A stretch of DNA of 44,178 nucleotides. Origin: Verrucomicrobiota bacterium (GTDB taxonomy: Bacteria; Verrucomicrobiota; Verrucomicrobiia; Chthoniobacterales; UBA10450). Positions 1 to 8,103 of the stretch are shown piece by piece. The number at the start of each line of letters is the position of its first letter. The stretch's first letter is position 1. The translations under genes and the position numbers were made by a program. The DNA lies in the NCBI GenBank assembly GCA_019244415.1, contig JAFASN010000127.1:1-44178 (forward strand), in the 5' to 3' direction. The notes under the pieces were generated by a model that saw only the letters and a list, made by a program, of their open reading frames with translations, was not told the origin of the DNA and did no database searches.

Positions 1-1937
1 GGCGGAAAATCGCACCGCTCCCGGAATTCGAGCTCCTGCTCGACGTAGCCGGCGAAATCATGATGCCGCGCGAATTGAATCGAGGGCGAAAATGGCGTGT
101 AGCTTTGCACGAAAACCTCGCCTGGCGTTTCGCCGCGGCCGGCGCGACCCGCCACCTGCGTGAGCAGTTGAAACGTCCGCTCACCCGCGCGGAAATCGGG
201 CAGATGCAGTGCAAGATCGGCGTTGATGATTCCGACGAGGGTGACGTTTGGAAAATGCAAACCTTTGGCGATCATCTGCGTGCCGACGAGAATGTCGATC
301 TTGCCCGCGCGAAATGCGCGCAATGTTTCCCGGTACGCCTCCTTGCGTGTCATCGAATCAGCATCCATGCGTTTCACTACAGCCTCCGGGAACATCGCGG
401 AGACAATTTCCTCCACTTTCTCTGTGCCGAACCCGGCGTAGATCAGCGCCGCTTCGCCGCATTCCGGGCAACGCTTCGGCACCGCCGCGGTATGGCCGCA
501 GAGGTGACAGCTCAATCGCGACATCGAACGGTGGAAGGTGAGAGCGACGCTGCAGTTCGGACAGTCTCGCGGTTTCCCGCAGTTGCTGCACAAGAGTGAT
601 GTGGAAAAGCCGCGCCGGTTTAGAAACAGGATCGTCTGCTCGCGTTTCGTTAGCCGGTCAGCGATCGCGACGCGGAGTTTCTCCGAAAGGATGGTTGCGG
701 CGCGATCGGCACGGCGTTCCTGGCGTAGATCGACGATGCGGATGAGCGGCATCTGGCAGTTGTCCACGCGCTGTGTCAGCGTGGCGAGTTCGTACTTATG
801 CGTCAGCGCGTTGTTGTAGCTCTCGATTGATGGCGTGGCGCTGCCGAGCACAACCACGCATTTCTCGATCTTCGCCCGCACCACTGCTACGTCGCGCGCA
901 TGATAACGCGGTGCTTCTTCCTGTTTGTAGGAAGTCTCGTGTTCTTCATCGACGACAATCAGACCGAGGTTCTTGAGCGGAGCGAAGACTGCGCTGCGGG
1001 CGCCGATCACGATCTTGGCTCGCCCTGAATGCACCTTGTGCCATTCATCGTGGCGTTCCCCCTCGGATAAATGGCTATGTAGTACCGCCACGATCTCCTG
1101 GTCGTCCGCGAAACGGCTTTTGAAGCGCTCGACTGTCTGCGGTGTGAGCGAAATTTCCGGCACAAGGACGATCGCGGTTTTGCCCCGCGCCAGTGTCTCG
1201 CGAATGGCGTGCAGGTAAATCTCCGTCTTGCCACTGCCGGTCACGCCGTGGACCAAAATCGGTCGCCCGTTTTCCGGCGCGGCGATTGCAGCCGAAATTT
1301 TCGCGAATGCTGCCGCCTGTTCTTCGTTGAGTACCAGCTCAGGATTTGCCACGAACTGCTCGCGGGCATGGGGATCGCGGGCGATGGCCGCTTCAGTTAG
1401 TACAACCAGGCCCCGAGCAGCAAGCGTCCGCATGGTGGCAGCATTCAGCGACAAGCGTTGCAGAATTTCCGCCGCGGCAATCGGGCTTCGTTGTTTCGCC
1501 AGCTCCTCGAGCAGCTCAGCCTGGCGGGGGGCACGGCGGCGGATTGTCTCGATCACTTCGGCCGATGCCGCTGGCGCGATCTCCACAACCTGCTGCTTTT
1601 TCCAGCCAACCTCCGCGCGCCGAATGACCTGCGGCAGAAAACTGCGCATGACTGTTTCGATCGGGCAGCAGTAGTACAGGGAGATCCAGCGCGCCAGCTC
1701 CAGCAGCGGCTCGCTTAAGGTCGCGCCATCGCCCGCGACCGCTTCGATCTCGCGAATGCCTTTGGCGGCCGATTCCTCCAGCAGTGCAACCACGGTAGCG
1801 AGCGCGCTTGCCTCCCGAAATGGCACGCGTACCCGCGCGCCGACACCCAGCCGCCCGGCTAAGGTCTCCGGAATGGCATAATCAAGTTCCCGCCGAATGG
1901 CGCGATCGATAATGACGCGCGCGAATTTACTGTGCAT
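1..1937 (-). CDS. priA: Primosomal protein N' (replication restart helicase PriA), 3' end outside window
   Basis: PriA is the superfamily 2 helicase that recognises stalled forks and reloads the replisome. The minus-strand frame from the ATG at 1937 stays open to the window edge for about 645 residues; the family is usually about 730-800, so roughly the last 90 residues are missing. Visible motifs are Walker A GVTGSGKTEIYLHA, the Walker B box VDEEHETSYKQ, the helicase motif GSATPSIES, and the zinc-binding module with eight cysteines (CSNCGKPRDCPNC, then CHLCGH and CPECGE, around 480-590). The late motifs GTQMIAKGLHFPNV and QVAGRAGRG are also present. The start lies only two bases from the divergent transglycosylase start, so its promoter must lie inside the neighbour's coding region. 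Identification is certain; only the C-terminus is unseen. Confidence 0.97.
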   Translation of the reverse strand, partial: MHSKFARVIIDRAIRRELDYAIPETLAGRLGVGARVRVPFREASALATVVALLEESAAKGIREIEAVAGDGATLSEPLLELARWISLYYCCPIETVMRSFLPQVIRRAEVGWKKQQVVEIAPAASAEVIETIRRRAPRQAELLEELAKQRSPIAAAEILQRLSLNAATMRTLAARGLVVLTEAAIARDPHAREQFVANPELVLNEEQAAAFAKISAAIAAPENGRPILVHGVTGSGKTEIYLHAIRETLARGKTAIVLVPEISLTPQTVERFKSRFADDQEIVAVLHSHLSEGERHDEWHKVHSGRAKIVIGARSAVFAPLKNLGLIVVDEEHETSYKQEEAPRYHARDVAVVRAKIEKCVVVLGSATPSIESYNNALTHKYELATLTQRVDNCQMPLIRIVDLRQERRADRAATILSEKLRVAIADRLTKREQTILFLNRRGFSTSLLCSNCGKPRDCPNCSVALTFHRSMSRLSCHLCGHTAAVPKRCPECGEAALIYAGFGTEKVEEIVSAMFPEAVVKRMDADSMTRKEAYRETLRAFRAGKIDILVGTQMIAKGLHFPNVTLVGIINADLALHLPDFRAGERTFQLLTQVAGRAGRGETPGEVFVQSYTPFSPSIQFARHHDFAGYVEQELEFRERCDFP

Positions 1938-1939
1938 GG

Positions 1940-2545
1940 TTGCCCGTGCGGTTTCTGCTCAAGCTAATCATTTGCCTCGGGTTGGCGACTCTGGCCGCCT
2001 TCGCCCTGCTGGCGTGGCGCTCGGGCGATCTCATCTACACCGCTTACGAATGGCTGAGTCCGGCGCGCTTTCATCAATTCGACAATCTCATTCGCAGCGT
2101 CGCGGCTGAGCATCAACTCGACCCCATGCTGGTGAAAGCGCTCGTCTGGCGCGAAAGCCGTTTCGACCCGCGCAAACTCGGGACGGCGGGCGAACGCGGC
2201 CTCATGCAGGTGAGCGAGCGGGCCGCGCGCGAATGGGCGCAGGAAACGCGTGTGAGCAATTTTCAGCCGGAAGATTTGTTCGATGCGCGAACGAATCTCG
2301 AAGCTGGCACTTGGTACCTGGCGCGGGCCTTTCAGCATTGGCAACACCAAAGCGAGCCCGCAGCGTTCGCCCTCGCTGAGTACAATGCGGGGGCGAGCCG
2401 CGCGCAACGCTGGGCGAAGAACGATCCGCATGCGCCCATGCCGCAGGAGACTTTTCGCGGGAACATCGATTTTCCCGGCACGCGCAAGTACGTGCAAAGC
2501 GTGCTGCATCGCTACGAGTTTTACCGGAAACGCGGCAGCATGTAA
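1940..2545 (+). CDS. Membrane-anchored SLT-type lytic transglycosylase
   Basis: This 201-residue protein should cleave the MurNAc-GlcNAc bond of peptidoglycan in the periplasm. An N-terminal hydrophobic segment (about residues 4-26, LLKLIICLGLATLAAFALLA) acts as signal or anchor. The SLT domain follows: catalytic-Glu motif ALVWRESRFDP (around residues 68-78), GERGLMQVSE, then NLEAGTWYLARAF and ALAEYNAGASRA, the standard order for soluble lytic transglycosylases. The frame begins with TTG at 1940; GTG at 1946 is an equally good start and neither has a clear ribosome-binding site. No other methionine precedes the catalytic domain except one inside it. It is divergent from priA and followed after 7 bases by polX. 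Confidence 0.9.
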   Translation: MPVRFLLKLIICLGLATLAAFALLAWRSGDLIYTAYEWLSPARFHQFDNLIRSVAAEHQLDPMLVKALVWRESRFDPRKLGTAGERGLMQVSERAAREWAQETRVSNFQPEDLFDARTNLEAGTWYLARAFQHWQHQSEPAAFALAEYNAGASRAQRWAKNDPHAPMPQETFRGNIDFPGTRKYVQSVLHRYEFYRKRGSM

Positions 2546-2552
2546 TCGTGGC

Positions 2553-4298
2553 ATGACCAAGGAACAGATCGCCGCCGCACTTGAGGAGATCGCGACCCTG
2601 CTGGAACTCAAGGGCGAAAACCCGTTCAAAATTCGCGCTTACACCAACGCAGCGCGCTCGATCGAGGCCTGGGGAGCAAGTTTCGCCGATCTGCAAAACG
2701 AGCAGGCGCTTGAGAAAATTCCGGGCGTCGGGAAAGCGATTGCGGCGAAAGTGAAAGAGCTGGCGACGACCGGCTCGTCCACCTTTCTAGAAGAATTGCG
2801 CAGGCAATTTCCGCCGGCCATTCTCGAGCTGTTTTCCATCCCGGGGCTGGGCGCGAAGAAGATCAAAGCGCTGCACGAGCAGTTACAGGTAAGCTCGGTC
2901 GCCGAGTTGCAAGCAGCTTGTGAATCCGGCCGTGTCGCGCAGTTAAGCGGGTTCGGCGAGACCACGCAGGGAAAAATTTGCGCCGCAATTGCGAGTCGGG
3001 CGAAGCACGCCGGATCATTTCAGCTCGGCGCGGTGGCGAGCGAAGCCGAGCAACTACGCTGCGACCTGGCTGCGCACGAGGAGGCAATGCAAGTCAGTCT
3101 CGCGGGAAGCTTTCGCCGCCGGAAAGAAATTGTGCGCGACCTCGATTTCATCGTGGCGACTAACTCGCCCGAGGCGATCACGGCGTACTTTTGCCAGCAT
3201 CCGGTAGTTGAAAACGTGATCGCGCGCGGACCGACCAAGACCAGCGTGCGTTTGCGTTCCGGCATCCAGGCCGATCTACGAGTCGTTAGCAACGCCGAAT
3301 ATCCGTTCGCGCTCAGCTATTTCACCGGCAGCAAAGAGCACAACATCGTCATGCGCAACCGGGCGCTGGATCGCGGCTGGACGCTGAATGAGTATCGCAT
3401 CGCCCCCGCGCCGAACGCGAAGAGTACGCCGCCGGAGATCCCACAGGTGAATGACGAGCGGGAGTTATATCGCGCGTTTGGCCTTGAGTACATCGCGCCT
3501 GAGCTGCGTGAGAACTGCGGTGAATTCGAAGCCGCGGAAAATGGCAGCCTGCCGCGCTTGATCGAGCGGGAGAACCTGCGCGGCACATTTCACTGCCATA
3601 CCACGGCAAGTGACGGCCATGATTCGTTAGAAGAAATGGTCGCTGCCGCGCAGGAACTTGGGCTCGAGTACATCGGCATCGCTGATCACAGCCGCAGCCA
3701 GATCCAGGCACATGGATTGCACGCTGCGCGATTGCAGGTGCAGCGTGCGCAAATTCGCAAACTCAACGAAACGCAAAAGAGCATCCGGGTTTTCAGCGGA
3801 ATCGAATGCGACATTCTTCGGGACGGCTCCCTCGATTTTGACGACGAAATCTTGGCCCAGCTCGACTTCGTCGTCGCTTCGGTGCATTCCAACTTCAGCT
3901 TGAGCGAAAGGGAAATGACCGACCGCGTGATTCGCGCCATCAGCAATCTCTTCGTAACGATGCTGGCGCATCCGACGGGCCGATTGCTGCTGAAACGCGA
4001 CGGTTACGCCATTGATATTCCCGCTGTACTCGACGCTGCGGCGGCGACCGGCACGTGGGTGGAAATCAATGCCGCGCCCAAGCGCCTTGAGCTCGACTGG
4101 CGCTGGTGGCCGCTGGCCAAAAGCAAAGGGGTGCGCTGCGTCATCAATCCCGACGCGCACCGCGCCTCGCGTTTGCAGGATCTGTGGTTTGGCGTCGGTG
4201 CGGCGCGCAAAGGCTGGCTGACAAAAGCGGACGTGGTGAATTGCTTACCACTAACCGGGATCGAAACGGAGCTAAAGAAGAAGCGCTCCAACCGCTAA
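2553..4298 (+). CDS. polX: DNA polymerase X family protein with C-terminal PHP domain
   Basis: At 581 residues this matches the usual length of bacterial PolX, a gap-filling repair polymerase with 3'-5' exonuclease activity supplied by a PHP domain. In order: an N-terminal helical 8-kDa-like domain, helix-hairpin-helix motifs (EKIPGVGKAIAAKVKEL near residue 50 and FSIPGLGAKKIKAL near 93), the nucleotidyltransferase motif GSFRRRKEIVRDLDFIV (about residues 185-201) with the paired aspartates, YFTGSKEHNIVMR, and the PHP signature FHCHTTASDGHDS near residue 346 followed by ADHS, SGIEC, ASVHS, LAHPTG and NPDAHR metal ligands. The ATG at 2553 was chosen because the upstream in-frame stretch lies inside the transglycosylase gene and has no family resemblance. 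Confidence 0.93.
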   Translation: MTKEQIAAALEEIATLLELKGENPFKIRAYTNAARSIEAWGASFADLQNEQALEKIPGVGKAIAAKVKELATTGSSTFLEELRRQFPPAILELFSIPGLGAKKIKALHEQLQVSSVAELQAACESGRVAQLSGFGETTQGKICAAIASRAKHAGSFQLGAVASEAEQLRCDLAAHEEAMQVSLAGSFRRRKEIVRDLDFIVATNSPEAITAYFCQHPVVENVIARGPTKTSVRLRSGIQADLRVVSNAEYPFALSYFTGSKEHNIVMRNRALDRGWTLNEYRIAPAPNAKSTPPEIPQVNDERELYRAFGLEYIAPELRENCGEFEAAENGSLPRLIERENLRGTFHCHTTASDGHDSLEEMVAAAQELGLEYIGIADHSRSQIQAHGLHAARLQVQRAQIRKLNETQKSIRVFSGIECDILRDGSLDFDDEILAQLDFVVASVHSNFSLSEREMTDRVIRAISNLFVTMLAHPTGRLLLKRDGYAIDIPAVLDAAAATGTWVEINAAPKRLELDWRWWPLAKSKGVRCVINPDAHRASRLQDLWFGVGAARKGWLTKADVVNCLPLTGIETELKKKRSNR

Positions 4299-4374
4299 CG
4301 TTCAACAATTGGGCGGGTAGCGAGTCATCGAACATTTGCCTTCAGCAATTCTGCGCTTTGGCTTAAATACTCGC

Positions 4375-4583
4375 ATGGACAGAGTGTTCACTGAGGTCAG
4401 CGGGGGGCGGGTTGTTCAGGCAGTTTATAGCAAAAGCACGCATCTTGAGGTTTTTAAGGTATCGATTGGGATGCGGGCGAATCGCGTGATGATGAAGTCC
4501 TTGTCGATCGACTCAACATCGATGTCATCTTTTCAATGCCTCCAAATACCACCAGGGCAATAGCAGCTATTATCGATGTTTGA
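4375..4583 (+). pseudogene. Small protein of unknown function, apparently frameshifted
   Basis: From the ATG at 4375 the frame gives MDRVFTEVSGGRVVQAVYS and continues to about 4460. A different frame from 4461 then gives IDWDAGESRDDEVLVDRL and ends at the TGA at 4581-4583. Joined, they make a coherent protein of about 69 residues resembling small proteins with a 'V.GGVVQ.VYS...V.V.DWD..E' pattern, which I know only as hypothetical. One base appears to be missing near 4451-4460, in the run gaggtttttaaggt. Alternatively the first frame simply reads on to 4563. The second half ends overlapping the methyltransferase ATG at 4576 by eight bases, a translational-coupling layout. This suggests the ORF was once the first gene of the restriction-modification operon. 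A sequencing error is possible. Confidence 0.5.
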
Positions 4584-5529
4584 GCGAGGCATCAAGGTGG
4601 CGCGCCAGTTCTCGCATCACGAGCGCGCCGTCGTTTACCCAGGAGATTGCCGAGAATTGCTGGCTGCGATTCCGAATGGCGCTATCCAGCTTGTTGTCAC
4701 GTCACCTCCTTACAATATCGGAAAGCAGTACGAGTCGCGGCTGCAGCTAAACGAGTACGTTCGGCAGCAGCGGGAAGTAATCACAGAATGTGTCCGCACG
4801 CTTCATGCACAAGGAAGTCTCTGCTGGCAGGTCGGGAATTACGTCGAGAGTGGCGCGATAATTCCGCTCGACTCGTTGCTTTATCCGATTTTTCACGAAC
4901 TCGATCTCAAGCTGCGCAATCGCATCATCTGGCATTTCGAACATGGGTTGCATTGCTCCCGGCGCCTGTCTGGACGTTACGAGGTAATTCTTTGGTTTAC
5001 TAAGAGCGACGATTATATATTCGATCTCGACCCGATTAGAGTGCCTCAGAAGTACCCCGGGAAAAAGTACTTTAAGGGTCCAAAGGCCGGGCAATACTCC
5101 TGTAATCCGCTGGGCAAGAGTCCTGGTGACGTCTGGACCGTTCCAAACGTAAAAAGCAATCACGTCGAAAAAACCGATCATCCATGCCAGTTTCCGGTCG
5201 AACTAATCGAGCGGCTTGTACTCTCGCTCACTCGCGTTGACGACTGGGTACTTGACCCGTTCCTCGGATCAGGCACATCGATCATTGCGGCGATACGCCA
5301 GGGTCGGCGCGGAGTAGGAGCTGAAACTGTCTCGGAGTACCGGCGCGTTGCGGCCGACCGTATCCAAGCAGCAGCTGAAGGTTCGCTGCGTGTCAGACCC
5401 ATGCAGCGAGCTGTGTTCGATCCAAAAAACGCGGGTTCGAATTTAACAACGGCTCCATGGCTGAATCGGCCGCCGGAGCAGCTGCGCATATTCGAGCAGC
5501 CGAGCAAATATCGTCGTGCGCATCGCTGA
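4576..5529 (+). CDS. Type II restriction-modification DNA methyltransferase (N4-cytosine/N6-adenine, beta class)
   Basis: This 317-residue protein should transfer a methyl group from SAM to an exocyclic amino group at the cognate restriction site and so protect host DNA. The catalytic motif IV is TSPPYN (residues 42-47) and the SAM-binding motif I is DPFLGSG (227-233). Catalytic motif before SAM motif defines the beta class, seen in both N4mC and N6mA enzymes. Supporting family patterns are GDVW near 184 and HPCQFPVELIERL near 202. It overlaps the upstream small ORF by 8 bases and the downstream endonuclease by 14, so the three look translationally coupled. GC content is visibly lower than in polX or the next minus-strand genes, consistent with transfer. 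The recognition site cannot be read from sequence. Confidence 0.92.
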   Translation: MFERGIKVARQFSHHERAVVYPGDCRELLAAIPNGAIQLVVTSPPYNIGKQYESRLQLNEYVRQQREVITECVRTLHAQGSLCWQVGNYVESGAIIPLDSLLYPIFHELDLKLRNRIIWHFEHGLHCSRRLSGRYEVILWFTKSDDYIFDLDPIRVPQKYPGKKYFKGPKAGQYSCNPLGKSPGDVWTVPNVKSNHVEKTDHPCQFPVELIERLVLSLTRVDDWVLDPFLGSGTSIIAAIRQGRRGVGAETVSEYRRVAADRIQAAAEGSLRVRPMQRAVFDPKNAGSNLTTAPWLNRPPEQLRIFEQPSKYRRAHR

Positions 5530-6130
5530 GCATTACTCGCACCTCAACGGCCTCGAGCATCTACTTGTTCACCAACCGGGTTTATGGGACGAAGTTCAGT
5601 CTGTCATAGCCTCCGTGGATGCGGAGGTATGTCGCACAAAGATCAGTAAAGAAATCCGCAAGGCTAAAAGCGGGAACTTGTACAGTCCGATCGATTTAAA
5701 CGCGCAGTTTAAATCTTTACTGGCAAAACGAGGCTGGAGCGAACGCCGCGTTCACTACTGGGTCACAGGCGACGTCAAACTCATCCGCCAAACCATTAAC
5801 AAAGAACCGGACGCACAGAGAACGGAAATTACCGCTGCTGGTCGCGCACCGATCTTGAGCTATAACCAAACTGACTTCGTTAAGAACCGTGTCGCGATCG
5901 AAGTACAGCTCGGCAAATATGCATTCGTTGCGTATGATCTTTTTGTGAAGCACCTCGCGTTCTACGTCCGTGACGAGATCGACGTCGGTATCGAGATACT
6001 TCCAACGAAAGCCATGCAATCTCTGATGTCATCGGGAATCGCTTACTACGAAGGGGAACTTTATAATGTGATCCGGAATGGTCGCGGAGTCCCTGCAGTT
6101 CCGCTGGTACTGATTGGAATTCAACCGTAG
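5516..6130 (+). CDS. BglII/BstYI-like type II restriction endonuclease
   Basis: This 204-residue protein starts at GTG 5516 inside the end of the methyltransferase. The core segment NQTDFVKNRVAIEVQLGKYAF (residues 117-137) lines up with the catalytic stretch of BglII as I remember it, with D120, E129 and Q131 in the D-x8-E-x-Q arrangement of BglII Asp84, Glu93 and Gln95. The rest also follows the family order: an N-terminal helical part, then a C-terminal PTKAM...YYEGELYN...VPLVLIGI stretch resembling the BglII end. It therefore probably cuts a palindrome with a GATC core, as BglII and BstYI do; that site is inference. Position next to a methyltransferase supports the role independently. No controller (C) protein gene was seen. 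Confidence 0.82.
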   Translation: MRIAEHYSHLNGLEHLLVHQPGLWDEVQSVIASVDAEVCRTKISKEIRKAKSGNLYSPIDLNAQFKSLLAKRGWSERRVHYWVTGDVKLIRQTINKEPDAQRTEITAAGRAPILSYNQTDFVKNRVAIEVQLGKYAFVAYDLFVKHLAFYVRDEIDVGIEILPTKAMQSLMSSGIAYYEGELYNVIRNGRGVPAVPLVLIGIQP

Positions 6131-6141
6131 GCGTTAACGTC

Positions 6142-6372
6142 ATGTTTCAAGACGAAATTCGCCGGCAGATTCTCGACGAGAACAAACGCGAATGGTCGAT
6201 CAACGAGTACGAAGGCGATCCAGATAGTTTCTTCACCGCGGTAGTTGTTCCGCTTCGTGCGCTTCGAGACATCGACGCAGTGAGTGACTACGAGGAGCTT
6301 GCTCTACACATCAACGGTGAATCACGCATTTCCCACGTCTGGATTGGAGCAGTAAATCTTAATCTGCTCTAA
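6142..6372 (+). CDS. Hypothetical 76-residue protein at the end of the restriction-modification cassette
   Basis: I do not recognise a named family. The ATG at 6142 lies 11 bases after the endonuclease stop on the same strand. The product is acidic and soluble, with no membrane segment: an N-terminal helical DEIRRQILDENKREW stretch, a central GDPDSFFTAVVVPLRAL, and a C-terminal YEELALHINGESRISHVWIGAVNLNLL that looks like a conserved beta-rich end. Codon use and GC resemble the restriction genes rather than the flanking chromosome, so it probably travels with them. It could be an accessory or unrelated cargo. A stop codon follows immediately and the next gene is convergent. Confidence 0.6.
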   Translation: MFQDEIRRQILDENKREWSINEYEGDPDSFFTAVVVPLRALRDIDAVSDYEELALHINGESRISHVWIGAVNLNLL

Positions 6373-6397
6373 AGCTGCGTTATTCTGGTCCTGTAAG

Positions 6398-8090
6398 TTA
6401 CTGCGTCAGCGCTTCCGGCAAACGCGGTGATGCCAGCAACGTTTCGAATTCGCGCCAGCGTTTCTCCGGGTCGGCATCGCTCCCGCCGCGTTGCTCGATG
6501 TAGTGCCTGACCATTTCTTCGCCCACGTTGTAGTTGATGACGTAGCTGCGATAGCGCTTGATGAATTGCACCCGCTGTTTCGCGCGTGCTGGATCAACCA
6601 CGGTGTACTTCTCCAGGTACTCTTGCGCCGCTGCCTCGTCGATTTCGCCATTGATCAGCCGTCGCGCTGCTTCATTTCCGGCAAAACTCAGCTCCTTGAG
6701 AATGTCCTGCACGGCGTAATACTCGTCCGCGCGCGCGGGATCAATTCCCGCGGCCGGAAACAGCATTTCCTTTTCAAAGCGTATCCGGTCCGCTTTTGTG
6801 AAAACAACATCGCGACCAAAGTTCGCGCTGCCTTCCGCGATGAGTGACTGCGGGGAAAAGAGCGCGTAAACGGTGAACTCCTGCCAGTCGCGGTCGCGGA
6901 CGAGGTTGTTTTCCAGAAGCGCATTGTAAACGTGGTGTCCGGGATAACCTTCGTGGGCCGCGAGATCGACCGCGCGATCGACGTAAACCGGAAAGTCGGT
7001 GTTGACCTGAATGACGCTGTGGTAATTCCCCTTGTACCAATTGTAGCCGCTCCACGGTTTGTTTGTGACGTACTCAACCGTGAACGATTCGCCCGGCGGT
7101 AGCGCGATGTGCGCGAGCGTGCGCTTGCGGCATTCAGCGATCGCCAGCCGGAAAACGGCATCAAGTTTCTCCTTCGAAATGATGAACGGCTTGCGCCATT
7201 CCAGGTAGCGCTGCCAGAGCGGGCCTGCCCCCCGGGATCTTCGCCTCGAGCTGCTTCAGCACTTCATCGAAATGCGCGTCCGGGAACGTCGGCGCGGTTG
7301 CGTCATAGAGCACGCGAGATTCTTCATCGAAGCTCATGCGTTCGCCGCCAATTATCCGCACGCGAGCCTCGAGCGCGCTCAACTGCTTACCGACATATTC
7401 GCGTCGCAATCGCTCCATCTCTTCAGGCGGCGGCGAGCCGCGCTTGATTTGTTCCCGCAGTTGCCCCGCTTCGGCGCCGATTGCCTGGAGCGGTTTCTTC
7501 TCCTTTGCCGCCTCCGTCTTCCATTCCGCCGGTCCGTAAAACGCATCGACGTAATCAGGATCGTGCTGACCAAGCGCGAGCACGAGGCGCACGTAGCGTT
7601 CCGCAATTTGATTCATCGTCTGCCCGTTCGGCGGCAATGCTGTTGCCTGCCAGTTCACCACGCGCCATTCGCCGTTACGTTTCAGGAACGTGCCCGAATC
7701 CAAGTAGTACTTTGTCTCCTTCTCCGTCTTCCCGATCAGGCGGAATGCGACAATCGCAGCCGTTCCGTATTGCTGAATCCGAATCTGGTCGGCGCTGTAA
7801 GTTGCGGCCGGTCCGCTCGGTTTCGCCGCTTCGGCGCGCACCTCGCGCAATATCTCTGCTTTGCCCATGCGCCGCCCGGAAGAGCTGGTGTAAATCAAAT
7901 CGTCCGCCCAAAAAAGTTCATGCGCTGCGATCTCATTGCGACTGGCTCCGGCGAGAAAGTCGTTCAGCATGCGGGTTAGTTTCGATGCATCTGGCGCAGG
8001 CGATTGCGCGCGCAGCGCGCTGATCAGCATCATTCCCAAGAGCGCCAGGGCGGCGGGTTTTTTGATGAACCGCGGACGCGATCTTGGCAT
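6398..8090 (-). pseudogene. Secreted NTF2-like plus DUF885-like (HEGYPGHH) protein, interrupted by a +1 frameshift
   Basis: The N-terminal part has a signal peptide (about residues 8-29 up to ALRAQ), then an NTF2/DUF4440-like domain (LTRMLNDFLAGASRNE...YYLDSGTFLKRNGEWRVVNW), then a helical region. At the six-G run (plus-strand C run 7228-7233) the frame breaks: as written it stops at 7161. Removing one G restores KIPGAGPLWQRYLEWRKPF and a continuous C-terminal half to the stop at 6398. That half contains DLAAHEGYPGHHVYN, the metal-binding signature of DUF885-type metalloproteins. The repaired protein would be about 563 residues. ATG 8090 was taken; GTG 8093 is adjacent. It follows the Asp-box gene after 13 bases on the same strand and probably shares its transcript. 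A homopolymer sequencing error is as likely as true inactivation. Confidence 0.8.
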
Positions 8091-8103
8091 CACTACAGTG
8101 TAC

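Noticed and set aside
2283-2552. N-terminal extension of the polymerase X frame
   Set aside because: Lies within the transglycosylase gene and has no HhH or polymerase similarity; the ATG at 2553 fits the family start.
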